DNA of 23,124 nt from a virus: positions 1 to 23,124 of the IMG/VR virus record IMGVR_UViG_3300037891_000785; one strand, 5' to 3'. The notes below the pieces were generated by a model. The model saw nothing but the letters and a program-made list of their open reading frames with translations. It was not told where the DNA came from and ran no database searches. Shown in pieces: positions 14,630-22,689 of this stretch. Numbering within the stretch: the first letter of the stretch is position 1; each line of letters begins with the position of its first letter. Both the position numbers and the translations under genes were made by a program.

Positions 14630-14995
14630 CTACTGCTCCTTTGTAATCCTAGTATTTGTATTTAACCCTTTTGTTATAATAGTGTTATCAAACAAAACTA
14701 CCTCGTTTAGACGTTCTTTAAGTACACCTACAGGGTCAGTATTAATGGCAAACAAGTCCTTTTGTTCTACTCCAAATTTAAAAGTATATCCATTGGACGT
14801 TTTTTCTGGTTTAGTAAAAAACAATATTTTTTCGTATATTGATATTAATTGTCGTATATGATCAAAATCTTTTTCCTGATCACTTTCAGTTTCTTCATTA
14901 TTGTATGCTAATTCAATATCAGTAGTAATACAATATATTTCAATTGTGTCTGCTATTTTAACATATGAATTTTTCGTAGGATTTAGAGTATACAT
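14630..14995 (-). CDS. hypothetical protein, 121 aa
   Basis: Unrecognised. Mixed alpha/beta pattern: strands in the first 30 residues, an acidic helix around 33-62, and a segment NGYTFKFGVEQKDLFAINTD before a helix and a C-terminal strand. No membrane segment or cofactor motif. The ATG overlaps the last base of the 636-aa gene's stop codon (TAATG), so expression is probably coupled to that gene. Confidence 0.7.
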   Translation of the reverse strand: MYTLNPTKNSYVKIADTIEIYCITTDIELAYNNEETESDQEKDFDHIRQLISIYEKILFFTKPEKTSNGYTFKFGVEQKDLFAINTDPVGVLKERLNEVVLFDNTIITKGLNTNTRITKEQ

Positions 14996-16905
14996 TATTT
15001 GACTACAGCACCTTTAGACACACTTTTTCTAATTTTTTGTTGAGGTCTAACTTTGTCTTTTAATGCTCGTTCTTTTCCCATATCTCGTAATACTTGATAC
15101 AATTCGCTTCTTGGTGCGTATGCTTGAATAAAATGCATAGTAGAGTGTACTGCATTATTTTTATCTTTGGTTTTCATATAAGGAAAGTCAACTGCCCAAC
15201 GTCTTAATTTCTTAAGTTCATTAGAAGTTACTTTAAGTTGTCTTTCAAGTTTTAATAAAATTCTTACAGACAAATCTGGTTTAACCATTCCTCCAGCAAT
15301 ATAATATAAAAACTCTTTAATTATGATATCATTTGATCGCAATCTATCAGTAAATGCTTTACTTGATTTTTCTTTATCAAATTGAATAATACTACCACTA
15401 CCAATTAAACTATGTAATAACAAATATAAATCAGTTCCGTTAGTTCTAAAATAATCAAAATTATTATAGCTTAAAGTTCTTCTAGCATACACCTGAGCTA
15501 TATTTTTGTATTTGTATTCTTCACTTAACATTAATAAAGCTACACAATAGCTGTAAACTAATTCACTTACTTGTGGTGCTGAAAACTGTCCAATGTCTTG
15601 TCTTGATCTAAATGCTCTGCTCTCTGTCAAATTATTAACTAAACTTAATTCATATTCTTCTTTTGCAAAATTCTTTCTACTAAAGTCTAATCTGTCAACA
15701 ACTTTAATAGCACTACCAATTCTATCAACTGCTACAAAACCTTCTTGATCTCTAACCACGTACTCTTCACCTTCTTGATCAAATGCATCTATTTGTTTAA
15801 TATTTTTTAACTTCTGATACAACGTATTTTTAATTGCTGTGAGTTTTAACCAAGCACTATACCATGACTCAATTTGTGGTTTATTACTTTGCCAATATAA
15901 TTTCCATTGTTCTAAATCTGTTAGTCTACGTTGACCTGCTGTTCCTTCTCTTCCTGTTTTTAATTTAGCAATAGCTTTTTCAACTCGTTGTTCGTAGTCT
16001 GTTGCAAAGTTAACAAAAAATTGTTTTGGGTCTTGTGTAATACTACCAGCTCTAATCATATTATTGTGATTAGCATGAACTAATTGTTTAAAATCTTTTC
16101 CTACTTCTTTTGCTTCTAACCAATCAAATATATTTCCTGCTGAATTAATATATTTTTCTGCATCAGAAATAGCATTTGTAACAGCTTGGTACTCACCTGA
16201 TGTTAAATTTACAATACCAGTATAGTCTTTGATATAAGCATCATCATACCATACATCATCTGTTTTGCTTAATCCGGCTATATCTACATCAAAACTTGCT
16301 GTCATTGATTCTAACGTACTACCACTGTAAGATGTATGAAATACTATTCCAATTTTTGCTCTTTGCATTTTTTCTGCTAATTCATTATGTTTTGGAACTG
16401 CATACGTTATGGTGTTTGGTTTAAATGATACATAAGGTTGTCCTTTGTAATTCACTGGTTTTAAATCACCTTGTACAAACATTAAATCGCCTTGTAATAC
16501 ATTTTTAATGCCTAACTTAGACAAGTGTGTAAATGCTATTAACAATTTATTACGTAAACCTGCTTTACTTACTTCTTCACCATTCTTGATAGTATCTGGA
16601 TGATTGTTTTCAATATCTTCTCTGGACTTATTAAGTTTAGGATCTTTGTTAAACACACCTTTGGTACCTACAAAAAACTTTCCATCGCTGGGATCTGTTC
16701 CACAAAATAATGCTGGTGACCCATCCCATTTAATAGTAAGATTAAATTTTTTAGGACTAGATGACTTTGCTACTTGTGAAAGATTTCTTAAAAACTCAAG
16801 AGCTTTTAAGGCTCCTGCTTTGCCTTGAAATAAGGCTAAATCTTCAAGGTGTGTAAGATGAAGATTTGTGTTTTCGTTGAGATTATTGAGATCATTTACT
16901 TTCAT
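14995..16905 (-). CDS. large protein with ligase/nucleotidyltransferase-like motifs, 636 aa
   Basis: The segment TIKWDGSPALFCG (57-69) contains K59-W-D-G, matching motif I (KxDG) of covalent nucleotidyltransferases such as ATP-dependent DNA/RNA ligases and capping enzymes. NVLQGDLMFV (135-144) resembles motif III, QEGFVAV (387-393) motif IV (EGxV) and AIKVVDR (399-405) motif V. The spacing between III and IV is unusually long (about 245 residues), filled by a helical insert. Residues 415-636 are helical and basic. I recall related uncharacterised proteins in T4-like phages. If the motif assignment is right, K59 would be adenylated; substrate is unknown. The start overlaps the end of the 85-aa gene by 14 nt. 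Confidence 0.7.
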   Translation of the reverse strand: MKVNDLNNLNENTNLHLTHLEDLALFQGKAGALKALEFLRNLSQVAKSSSPKKFNLTIKWDGSPALFCGTDPSDGKFFVGTKGVFNKDPKLNKSREDIENNHPDTIKNGEEVSKAGLRNKLLIAFTHLSKLGIKNVLQGDLMFVQGDLKPVNYKGQPYVSFKPNTITYAVPKHNELAEKMQRAKIGIVFHTSYSGSTLESMTASFDVDIAGLSKTDDVWYDDAYIKDYTGIVNLTSGEYQAVTNAISDAEKYINSAGNIFDWLEAKEVGKDFKQLVHANHNNMIRAGSITQDPKQFFVNFATDYEQRVEKAIAKLKTGREGTAGQRRLTDLEQWKLYWQSNKPQIESWYSAWLKLTAIKNTLYQKLKNIKQIDAFDQEGEEYVVRDQEGFVAVDRIGSAIKVVDRLDFSRKNFAKEEYELSLVNNLTESRAFRSRQDIGQFSAPQVSELVYSYCVALLMLSEEYKYKNIAQVYARRTLSYNNFDYFRTNGTDLYLLLHSLIGSGSIIQFDKEKSSKAFTDRLRSNDIIIKEFLYYIAGGMVKPDLSVRILLKLERQLKVTSNELKKLRRWAVDFPYMKTKDKNNAVHSTMHFIQAYAPRSELYQVLRDMGKERALKDKVRPQQKIRKSVSKGAVVK

Positions 16906-17149
16906 CTGATTCGTTTAACTTTTTAATACCTCGTTCAAATTTTTTAGGGTCTTGTGTTTTAATGCTGTTAACAAATCTTTTGATCAAATCATCTGCTACT
17001 GTTTCATCATAAGTTTCATATATCATTCTAGTAAGGTTAATAGCTGATGCTATAACATGATTAGCTCGTGATTCCATAACATTATTCACATCTGTCTGTG
17101 GAACAACTCTGCTAATTTCTTGTAATATTGAACGTGTATGTTTTTTCAT
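16892..17149 (-). CDS. hypothetical protein, 85 aa
   Basis: Unrecognised, mostly helical, mixed charge, no membrane segment. It starts at ATG 17149 behind a good GAGGAT site and a late-promoter-like element, making it first in the unit that includes the ligase-like gene, with which it overlaps by 14 nt. The overlap and ribosome site support it as a genuine gene. Confidence 0.75.
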   Translation of the reverse strand: MKKHTRSILQEISRVVPQTDVNNVMESRANHVIASAINLTRMIYETYDETVADDLIKRFVNSIKTQDPKKFERGIKKLNESDESK

Positions 17150-17164
17150 AGTATCCTCTTCAAA

Positions 17165-17173
17165 TATTTATTA
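17165..17173 (-). promoter_or_regulatory. T4-late-like promoter element TAATAAATA
   Basis: Located in the 58-bp gap after the helicase gene. The predicted start about 6 nt downstream leaves a 10-nt leader that contains the GAGGAT ribosome site of the 85-aa gene. Matches the TATAAATA consensus in 7 of 8 positions. Confidence 0.45.
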
Positions 17174-17207
17174 AAGATTTTGTGTCCATTTACATACATT
17201 TATACGA

Positions 17208-18611
17208 TTATTCCAAATCATTAAAGTTTTGACGTTGACTTTTCAACAAATCTCGTAAACTTTTGGCATTTTCAGTCTTTTCTGCTACTACACTACCTTC
17301 TGATTTTTCAGAAACTGTTGATGTTCTTTTACGTATTGATGCTGTCAATACATCTGATGACGTTGGTAGTATGTTATCATCATCTTCATTTAAGTCTGTA
17401 ATTCTTAATTTGTCAATATCAAATGCTAAATCAACCTTTGCACCAACTCCACCAGATGATCTTGTTTTAATTAGCTGTATCTGATATCTACCACGTTCAC
17501 GCATCGCTCTACTTGTAAAGATACCTATAACATTATCTGCTGTATTAATCTTACTAATACCACCTGCAATATGACTCATATCATATTCTACTTCTTCTAC
17601 TGCACCTCTGTTTAACTGCGATGCTGTTACTAGTACACAATGTTGTTCTACTGCAAAATTTCTTAGTTCTTCTGATATGTATTTGTCTTTAATAAACATT
17701 TCAGACGGTGATATTTTTTTATTGTTAGGCATCATTAAATCTAAATAGTCTACTAATATAACATCTGGTGCTACACCTTTATTAATTGTATATTCTTTTA
17801 CATACGTTCTTAAATCGTTTGTAGTTCCGCCCGATCCCATGTATTTGACTTGAAACTTTCCAGCAGTTTTTGATTGTAGTCTAACTGCTAAATCTACATC
17901 ATCAATCTTTTTAAATATTTCGTTTGTTGGTATACCTGTTGTCATTGCATCTATTCTCATTGATGATAATTCTTCACTTAATTCAAATGTAAAGTATAAA
18001 ACATTAAATCCTTTTTGTACCCAATTTAATGCTAAATTCTGTAAGAATAAACTCTTACCAGAACCTGATGTTCCTGCAAATATATTAAGCTCGCCTTTAT
18101 TAAATCCACCATATAGTTTTCTATCTAAACCTGCCCAGCCTGTACTCATTGTACCATTATTATCTTTAAGAGCTAGTAGTCTTTTCTTTGGATCATCAAA
18201 ATAATCAGTACCTAGATCTTTTGTCAAACCAATACGTACTGCCGCTTTAATCATTTCTTCAACAGGTCCATACTCACCTTTTTCTAATAAGTCTGTTGAA
18301 TCAATAATTGCTTTTTCTAATGCCTTGTGTCTGCAAAATACTTCAAACTCATCTAAGAACCATTGCTTTTGTGTATCATCAATATTTGGTATTAATGATA
18401 AGTCAAAATCAGTCTTTGCTTTAACTTGCTCCAACGTTGGTAATTTTTTGTATTTTTCACAATACTCAATAATCATTGCTACTACATCAAAGTATTGTTT
18501 ATTGAAATATCTTCCGTCAATAATATTTCTTACCCTAGCATACAGTTCTGAATCTGTAACTAGAAATTCTAAGAATAGTTTTTGTAAATCATTTGTATAT
18601 ACTGATGGCAT
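17208..18611 (-). CDS. replicative DNA helicase (T4 gp41 / DnaB family)
   Basis: Hexameric 5'-3' helicase that unwinds the fork and works with the primase encoded upstream. At 467 aa it matches T4 gp41 (about 475). The N-terminal helical domain (1-130) is followed by the RecA-like domain: STGWAGLDRKLYGGFNKGEL, Walker A GTSGSGKS (180-187), the catalytic acidic residue in FTFELSEE (207-214), Walker B VILVDYLDL (284-292), and QLNRGAVEEVEYDMSHIAGGISKINTADN with the arginine-finger region. The acidic/Ser-rich C-terminus may bind partners. The start ATG 18611 is separated from the thyX stop by two bases and lacks a Shine-Dalgarno, suggesting coupling. Confidence 0.96.
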   Translation of the reverse strand: MPSVYTNDLQKLFLEFLVTDSELYARVRNIIDGRYFNKQYFDVVAMIIEYCEKYKKLPTLEQVKAKTDFDLSLIPNIDDTQKQWFLDEFEVFCRHKALEKAIIDSTDLLEKGEYGPVEEMIKAAVRIGLTKDLGTDYFDDPKKRLLALKDNNGTMSTGWAGLDRKLYGGFNKGELNIFAGTSGSGKSLFLQNLALNWVQKGFNVLYFTFELSEELSSMRIDAMTTGIPTNEIFKKIDDVDLAVRLQSKTAGKFQVKYMGSGGTTNDLRTYVKEYTINKGVAPDVILVDYLDLMMPNNKKISPSEMFIKDKYISEELRNFAVEQHCVLVTASQLNRGAVEEVEYDMSHIAGGISKINTADNVIGIFTSRAMRERGRYQIQLIKTRSSGGVGAKVDLAFDIDKLRITDLNEDDDNILPTSSDVLTASIRKRTSTVSEKSEGSVVAEKTENAKSLRDLLKSQRQNFNDLE

Positions 18612-18613
18612 TG

Positions 18614-19261
18614 TTACATTATACTTTCATTTTTTTCATTTTGCAAGTACTTCCAGCTAATTGGAAAACTTTCTTTACAATAGTCATTAATCATATTAGC
18701 CACTTGTTGTGTTTCTAGTTGGGTGTCTTTAGCACATCTTAATTGACATACTCTAGCAAATGCATACAAAGTTCCACTCCAATACCATTCTGTCATCATT
18801 GATTGCGGTAATACCATTCTTGCCATTTCAGGTGCTACACCTTTTGCAATCATTGAATCATAAAGTATCAAACAACTTTCCATAGTTGTCTCTAAATGAT
18901 AATCAACAGTTTCTCCTAAATCAATTGTTCCATCACTACCCTGTTTACTATCAACTGGCCTGCCTCTCCATGCATCTGGTTTATATAGTTCAGGTGGAAA
19001 GTCTACATACCTTCGGCTAATTTCATTCCAACTTAATCCTACTTGATGCTTAACTAATTGCCTTGCTACAAATATAGGAGCCTTAATCCTAAATTGCAAA
19101 CTGCAATGAGCAAACGGTGACCAATGATTATGTATTGCAAGAAACTTTATTAGTTTCTCATCTGATAAGTCAAACTCTGTTTTATTCTTACCATAACTAA
19201 CTCTAGCGGCATTCACTACCGTAAGATCTGATCCCATTTTATCAATTAGTTCTACGTTCAA
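18614..19261 (-). CDS. thyX: flavin-dependent thymidylate synthase
   Basis: Converts dUMP to dTMP using FAD and NADPH. At 215 aa, in the normal range. Family features: VVNAARVSYG (15-24), the core APIFVARQLVKHQVGLSWNEISRRY (61-85) and the C-terminal region LPQSMMTEWYWSGTLYAFARVCQLR with conserved Arg residues. The signature normally written RHRX7S is altered here to K71-H72-Q73 with one extra residue before S82. The start is TTG 19261, chosen because AGGAG lies 6 nt upstream and no ATG fits. With nrdAB it supplies dNTPs for an AT-rich genome. Confidence 0.95.
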   Translation of the reverse strand: MNVELIDKMGSDLTVVNAARVSYGKNKTEFDLSDEKLIKFLAIHNHWSPFAHCSLQFRIKAPIFVARQLVKHQVGLSWNEISRRYVDFPPELYKPDAWRGRPVDSKQGSDGTIDLGETVDYHLETTMESCLILYDSMIAKGVAPEMARMVLPQSMMTEWYWSGTLYAFARVCQLRCAKDTQLETQQVANMINDYCKESFPISWKYLQNEKNESIM

Positions 19262-19270
19262 TTTATTCTC

Positions 19271-19879
19271 CTAATATGTTGATACAATTTTATCTGCAAT
19301 ACCATATTTGACTGCTTCTTTGGCACTTAACCATCTGTCTTCAGGTGGTAATAAAATGTCTCTAACTTTCTTTTCACTTAATCCTGTACACTTTTTATAG
19401 TGGTCAATCATTCTTGCTGTGCTTAATTCAAATTCACGTACTCTAGCAAATAATTCATGTTCTTTACCTACACTACCCCAACTGTACTGATGTGATAGTA
19501 TTGACGTGTTAGGTGTTATTACACGTTTACCTTTTTGACCGCTCATGAATGTTAATAAACCACAACTTGCAATCATACCAAGTCCTACTGTTTTTACAGG
19601 TATAGCTGATCCTTTCATTGTGTCAATTAGTGCAAATGCTGAATGTACTTGTCCACCCGGTGAGTTAATCACCAATGTTAATTCTTTTGGTCTTTGTGAG
19701 TTTGGTAATAAATTTTTTTCAATGATACAGTTGATTACTGGTTTTGTAGTATTACTATCAAATCCATCACTAAAATACATTATACCAGATTCATACATTA
19801 ACATCCCTGGTTGTAAAGGCGGTTGCTGTGATTGTTTACTTTGTTTTTTTGATGTTTCTTTTGGTTCTTTAATTTCCAT
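19271..19879 (-). CDS. clpP: ClpP-like serine peptidase
   Basis: At 202 aa, full ClpP length. Catalytic triad: S105 in GMIASCGLLTF, H130 in SILSHQYSWG, D181 in PEDRWLSAKEA. The GGQVHSAFAL segment after NSPGG (72-76) forms the oxyanion region, and a typical KYGIADKIV ends the fold. The N-terminal 25 residues are Lys/Gln/Pro-rich and replace the usual axial loop start, so ClpX docking might differ. Possible roles: degrading host or phage proteins, including those tagged by the phage tmRNA, or head maturation; none is shown by the sequence. AGGAAAG lies upstream of the ATG. Confidence 0.94.
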   Translation of the reverse strand: MEIKEPKETSKKQSKQSQQPPLQPGMLMYESGIMYFSDGFDSNTTKPVINCIIEKNLLPNSQRPKELTLVINSPGGQVHSAFALIDTMKGSAIPVKTVGLGMIASCGLLTFMSGQKGKRVITPNTSILSHQYSWGSVGKEHELFARVREFELSTARMIDHYKKCTGLSEKKVRDILLPPEDRWLSAKEAVKYGIADKIVSTY

Positions 19880-19882
19880 AAT

Positions 19883-20434
19883 TTATTTCTTTCCTAGTCG
19901 TTTTAATACTTCAATTTTTGCTGTATTATGTTCAGCTGATTGAATAATTGATTTTAATGTATATACTTGTCCGTATTCTTTTACTGCATCAGCAGTATCT
20001 TTAATGTTATCTTCCCAATCAGGAAAACTAACCATCCAGTTGTTTTCTAATGCAACATCAATAAGGTTTGTTCCTGCTTTATCTCTGTCAGGACAAACAA
20101 TTACAGTATTACCAATACCATTAATTAAATCAATTTGTGGTTGAGTTAATTTATTTCCTAGTGATGATACAGCATTAATTGTTAATGCATCTAATACACC
20201 TTCAACTATTACTGTATATTTTCTTTCTTTAAATAAGTTATCCATGTTATACATATAACCTGGCTGTACCGAAGAATAATATTTTGGTACATTATCATAT
20301 TCTTTAATTAGTCTGCTTGTATATCCTACAACTTTGTTATTAAAGTAAAATGGTAAAATAAATCTTTCATTAATTTTCATATATGGATCTGGTGACCAAT
20401 ATAGTCCTTTAAACAGATCTAGCTTTCTATCCAT
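19883..20434 (-). CDS. DNA primase, TOPRIM catalytic part (T4 gp61-like)
   Basis: At 183 aa it carries the catalytic TOPRIM domain: VIVEGVLDAL (76-84, E79) and VIVCPDRDKAG (111-121, with the D116-x-D118 pair) bind the metals for RNA primer synthesis. Residues 1-40 (WSPDPYMKINERFILPFYFNNKVVGY) match the segment joining zinc and TOPRIM domains in bacterial primases. It lacks the zinc-binding domain, which is encoded by the overlapping ORF at 20419-20856 in the +1-related frame. The ATG at 20434 has no Shine-Dalgarno and sits inside a predicted stem. The part is therefore either made by -1 frameshifting as a fusion of about 324 aa or made separately by reinitiation. Confidence 0.9.
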   Translation of the reverse strand: MDRKLDLFKGLYWSPDPYMKINERFILPFYFNNKVVGYTSRLIKEYDNVPKYYSSVQPGYMYNMDNLFKERKYTVIVEGVLDALTINAVSSLGNKLTQPQIDLINGIGNTVIVCPDRDKAGTNLIDVALENNWMVSFPDWEDNIKDTADAVKEYGQVYTLKSIIQSAEHNTAKIEVLKRLGKK

Positions 20435-20435
20435 A
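20382..20435 (-). promoter_or_regulatory. candidate stem-loop downstream of the slippery site
   Basis: UAUGGAU (20435-20429) can pair with AUCCAUA (20388-20382), 7 bp, starting 4 nt after the slippery heptamer. A competing inner pairing GAUCUG (20419-20414) with CAGAUC (20391-20386) also exists. The loop is large (40 nt) and the helix AU-rich, so strength is uncertain. Confidence 0.35.
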
Positions 20436-20856
20436 ATATATTTAAAACAAACAATGCTTCAGTTGGTGGATTTTTTTGATTAATAATATGCTCAAACGGA
20501 ACTGCATTGTTTGGTAATTTTTGTTCTTTAAAATCTAATGTCCACTTGTCAGCTTTTTGTACTTGAAAGTCATCATCTTTTTCTTTCATTGCTTGTAACT
20601 GTAATTCTTTAATCTTTTGATCTGGTACACCAATACCTAGTAATAGTTCACGTATTCTTTTGCTCAACAGTCTACCAGGTGTATAAGATGCTTTGTAACC
20701 ACAATTAAAACAATGATAACTTATGATTTCTGAATATTTAAAGCCGCCACGTTTTCTTTTGTCAGAACACATTGGGCAATTTAAAGACATCCAACCAGAA
20801 GGAGTCTTTTTTGCTCGAGCGCCTATATGCGAAATTATTACAGTTTGTAAATCCAT
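20419..20856 (-). CDS. DNA primase, zinc-binding N-terminal part
   Basis: At 145 aa it has a zinc ribbon C27-x2-C30 ... C49-x2-C52 (NCPMC and YHCFNCGYK), as in the N-terminal domain of DnaG/gp61 primases, where it reads the template start site. Residues 60-130 form a charged linker. The last seven codons after the slippery site (ILWIES region) look non-homologous, as expected if the normal product continues in the -1 frame. The full fusion would be about 324 aa, close to T4 gp61 (about 340). It starts at ATG 20856 with no Shine-Dalgarno, immediately after a strong promoter whose start point falls on or next to the ATG. Confidence 0.9.
   Translation of the reverse strand: MDLQTVIISHIGARAKKTPSGWMSLNCPMCSDKRKRGGFKYSEIISYHCFNCGYKASYTPGRLLSKRIRELLLGIGVPDQKIKELQLQAMKEKDDDFQVQKADKWTLDFKEQKLPNNAVPFEHIINQKNPPTEALFVLNILWIES
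20440..20446 (-). promoter_or_regulatory. candidate -1 ribosomal slippery heptamer
   Basis: T-TTA-AAT in the frame of the upstream zinc-domain ORF fits X-XXY-YYZ (U UUA AAU). A slip by -1 here enters exactly the TOPRIM frame (TAT ATT ATG GAT). The zinc-domain ORF ends 7 codons later. Frame arithmetic was checked on coordinates. Confidence 0.6.
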
Positions 20857-20863
20857 TATTAGT

Positions 20864-20892
20864 ATTATAAGACAAAAATACTAAAAGGTCAA
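20864..20892 (-). promoter_or_regulatory. strong sigma70-like promoter of the replication cluster
   Basis: TTGACC (20892-20887), 17 nt, consensus TATAAT (20869-20864) on the minus strand. The start would be at 20857 or 20856, so the primase mRNA would have no or one leader base. It lies in the 36-bp gap after the 332-aa gene. Confidence 0.75.
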
Positions 20893-21891
20893 TTAAACTT
20901 TAAGGATCATTCCACTATAACCTGTAAGGTTAAGTTTGTATGGATTTTTTGTTCCAATTAGGATTGCATCTGCAATTGACAAACATATATCATTAAAATT
21001 AACTCTGTAGTTGTCAGCAAAATGCCATAAATTTTCTACTTTTTTTGGATACATTTTTAATAGCTCATATGTATCACCAACACTTCTTTTATGATTAGCT
21101 AGTCCTTCAGCTATTAAAGTAGATCCTAATTTAGTAATACTTGCAGGAATGTAGTGAACATTGTTTTCTTTCATTATAGTATAAGCATCATTGCCTGTGC
21201 TAAAGTGATCGTAATCACAATCATTAAATCCAATTATAGCAACTGGTTTTTTAGCTGACAAAAACTTTGCTATGTCTGGTGTTATATATTGATCTGTAAC
21301 TACTATACAATCATCAGTTGGTTCGCTTGTCATTTGAAACGACCAATATTTTAGCATAGCTTCTAATGGTGCTGGATCATGATCTACAAAATTTAAACAA
21401 ATTTTATGAACATCTTTTACCCTACGAGTAGCATTGATTGTATAAGTTAATGTTGTTAGGTCACCTTCATATGAATTACAAGTGTCATCCCAAATTACAT
21501 CTGATGCGGCAACGTTTGTAGAAAATTTAAAAAATTCTTCATTATTAAGTGTAGTTGTTGGATACATTCTTAACTTTTGAAATTTTATATAATGCCTTAG
21601 TTGTTGGTATAGTCTTTTTTCTACAGCATGGCCTTTACCACATTTAGAAAAATCTTTTGCATAACAAAAGGTTTTAGCATGAAAATCTAAACCAGATAAA
21701 ACAATTTTTGCCCACTCTGTATAACAAGCATTTAACGATTTTATTTCAAAATCAGCTTCATCAATAAATGGTAAAATTATCGTGCGAACTATTTCTTGTT
21801 TATCTTTATCTTTATTATATTCATTAATGATGTAAACTTGTTTGTCGGCTACGTTTAAATTTTTATGAGCCAGTGGAAAATGATCAGACAC
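20893..21891 (-). CDS. hypothetical protein, 332 aa
   Basis: No family recognised. A mixed alpha/beta soluble protein with several Cys and His (C56, C76, C84, C143) and repeated YTIN-type strands. Residues 195-235 (DDCIVVTDQYITPDIAKFL...VAIIGFNDCDYDHF) look like a Rossmann-type strand-helix-strand. The C-terminus may be helical. The start is GTG 21891, supported by AAGGA about 6 nt upstream and by lying right after the structural gene's stop. It precedes the replication promoter, so it ends the unit beginning at 22684. Confidence 0.7.
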   Translation of the reverse strand: MSDHFPLAHKNLNVADKQVYIINEYNKDKDKQEIVRTIILPFIDEADFEIKSLNACYTEWAKIVLSGLDFHAKTFCYAKDFSKCGKGHAVEKRLYQQLRHYIKFQKLRMYPTTTLNNEEFFKFSTNVAASDVIWDDTCNSYEGDLTTLTYTINATRRVKDVHKICLNFVDHDPAPLEAMLKYWSFQMTSEPTDDCIVVTDQYITPDIAKFLSAKKPVAIIGFNDCDYDHFSTGNDAYTIMKENNVHYIPASITKLGSTLIAEGLANHKRSVGDTYELLKMYPKKVENLWHFADNYRVNFNDICLSIADAILIGTKNPYKLNLTGYSGMILKV

Positions 21892-21892
21892 T

Positions 21893-22684
21893 TTAATTCC
21901 TTAGTAACATTTTATCAAAAGTACCCGAATTACCTGCACCTGCTTTATATCTTACTCTTATATGTCTACAAGATGATTGGAAAAAATACGGAGTTGGTCC
22001 TGTATGAGTTGTCATAGCTATATCATTAATACCCATACCAACTACAGGAATTGGAAACCAATCTGAATCAGTACTACTAGGTGTATTATCTAAATTTCCT
22101 TCTATTCTTACATTTCCAGTAAAGTTAGTTGAATACAAAGAAATAGTGTGATTTCTAGCAGTTAGATTACGTTCTGATGCGCCTGAAAGAGTATCACTGT
22201 AATTATATGTATTACGTAACGTAAATGTCGTTGTAGTTTGTGTTGGTCTAGCTTTTGGTATTGCACCGTCAATAATTTCAAGTGTGCCTGTAATTTGTCC
22301 AGCTCTATCTGTATAGACTACTGATTGAGTTTTTGATGAATCTTCAACGTATGCTGTAAAGTTATAAAAACCATCAGCTACTTCATACAATTCAGTTGCA
22401 GTAAAACTAACTGATGCAGTACCGTTTATAGCACTATCAACAGTCATTGTTTTAGCAAATATAGTTTCTTTTGTTTCTATATCTTGAACTCTAAAATAAA
22501 CTGTATCACCTGTTAGATTATACTTGTTACGATCTTGATCTAAAAAGGCAAAATTTAACTTGTTATCTAAGCCGTGATATAGTAAAATGTTTTTATCATA
22601 CATTGTCATATTACTATTTACTTGAGATGACACATTTAGCTGGTGTTGTTCAGCGAAGATATATAATGTATAAGTACTAGACAT
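21893..22684 (-). CDS. probable tail/baseplate structural protein, 263 aa
   Basis: An N-terminal beta-rich domain (about 30-140; KLNFAFLDQDRNKYNLTGDTVYFRVQD ... GFYNFTAYVED) looks like the Ig-like fold of BppU-type baseplate proteins. A Thr/Asn-rich middle follows, then a C-terminal beta domain ending in SCRHIRVRYKAG...FDKMLL, a pattern common in phage structural jellyroll segments. No enzymatic residues visible. The ATG 22684 has no Shine-Dalgarno; CATAAATA ends five nt before it. The divergent plus-strand gene starts only 10 bp away. Structural role is inferred from composition and fold pattern. Confidence 0.65.
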   Translation of the reverse strand: MSSTYTLYIFAEQHQLNVSSQVNSNMTMYDKNILLYHGLDNKLNFAFLDQDRNKYNLTGDTVYFRVQDIETKETIFAKTMTVDSAINGTASVSFTATELYEVADGFYNFTAYVEDSSKTQSVVYTDRAGQITGTLEIIDGAIPKARPTQTTTTFTLRNTYNYSDTLSGASERNLTARNHTISLYSTNFTGNVRIEGNLDNTPSSTDSDWFPIPVVGMGINDIAMTTHTGPTPYFFQSSCRHIRVRYKAGAGNSGTFDKMLLRN

Positions 22685-22689
22685 ATAGA

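Noticed and set aside
20386-20419. GAUCUG/CAGAUC stem as the frameshift stimulator
   Set aside because: It starts about 20 nt after the heptamer, beyond the usual distance, and competes with the closer 7-bp pairing.
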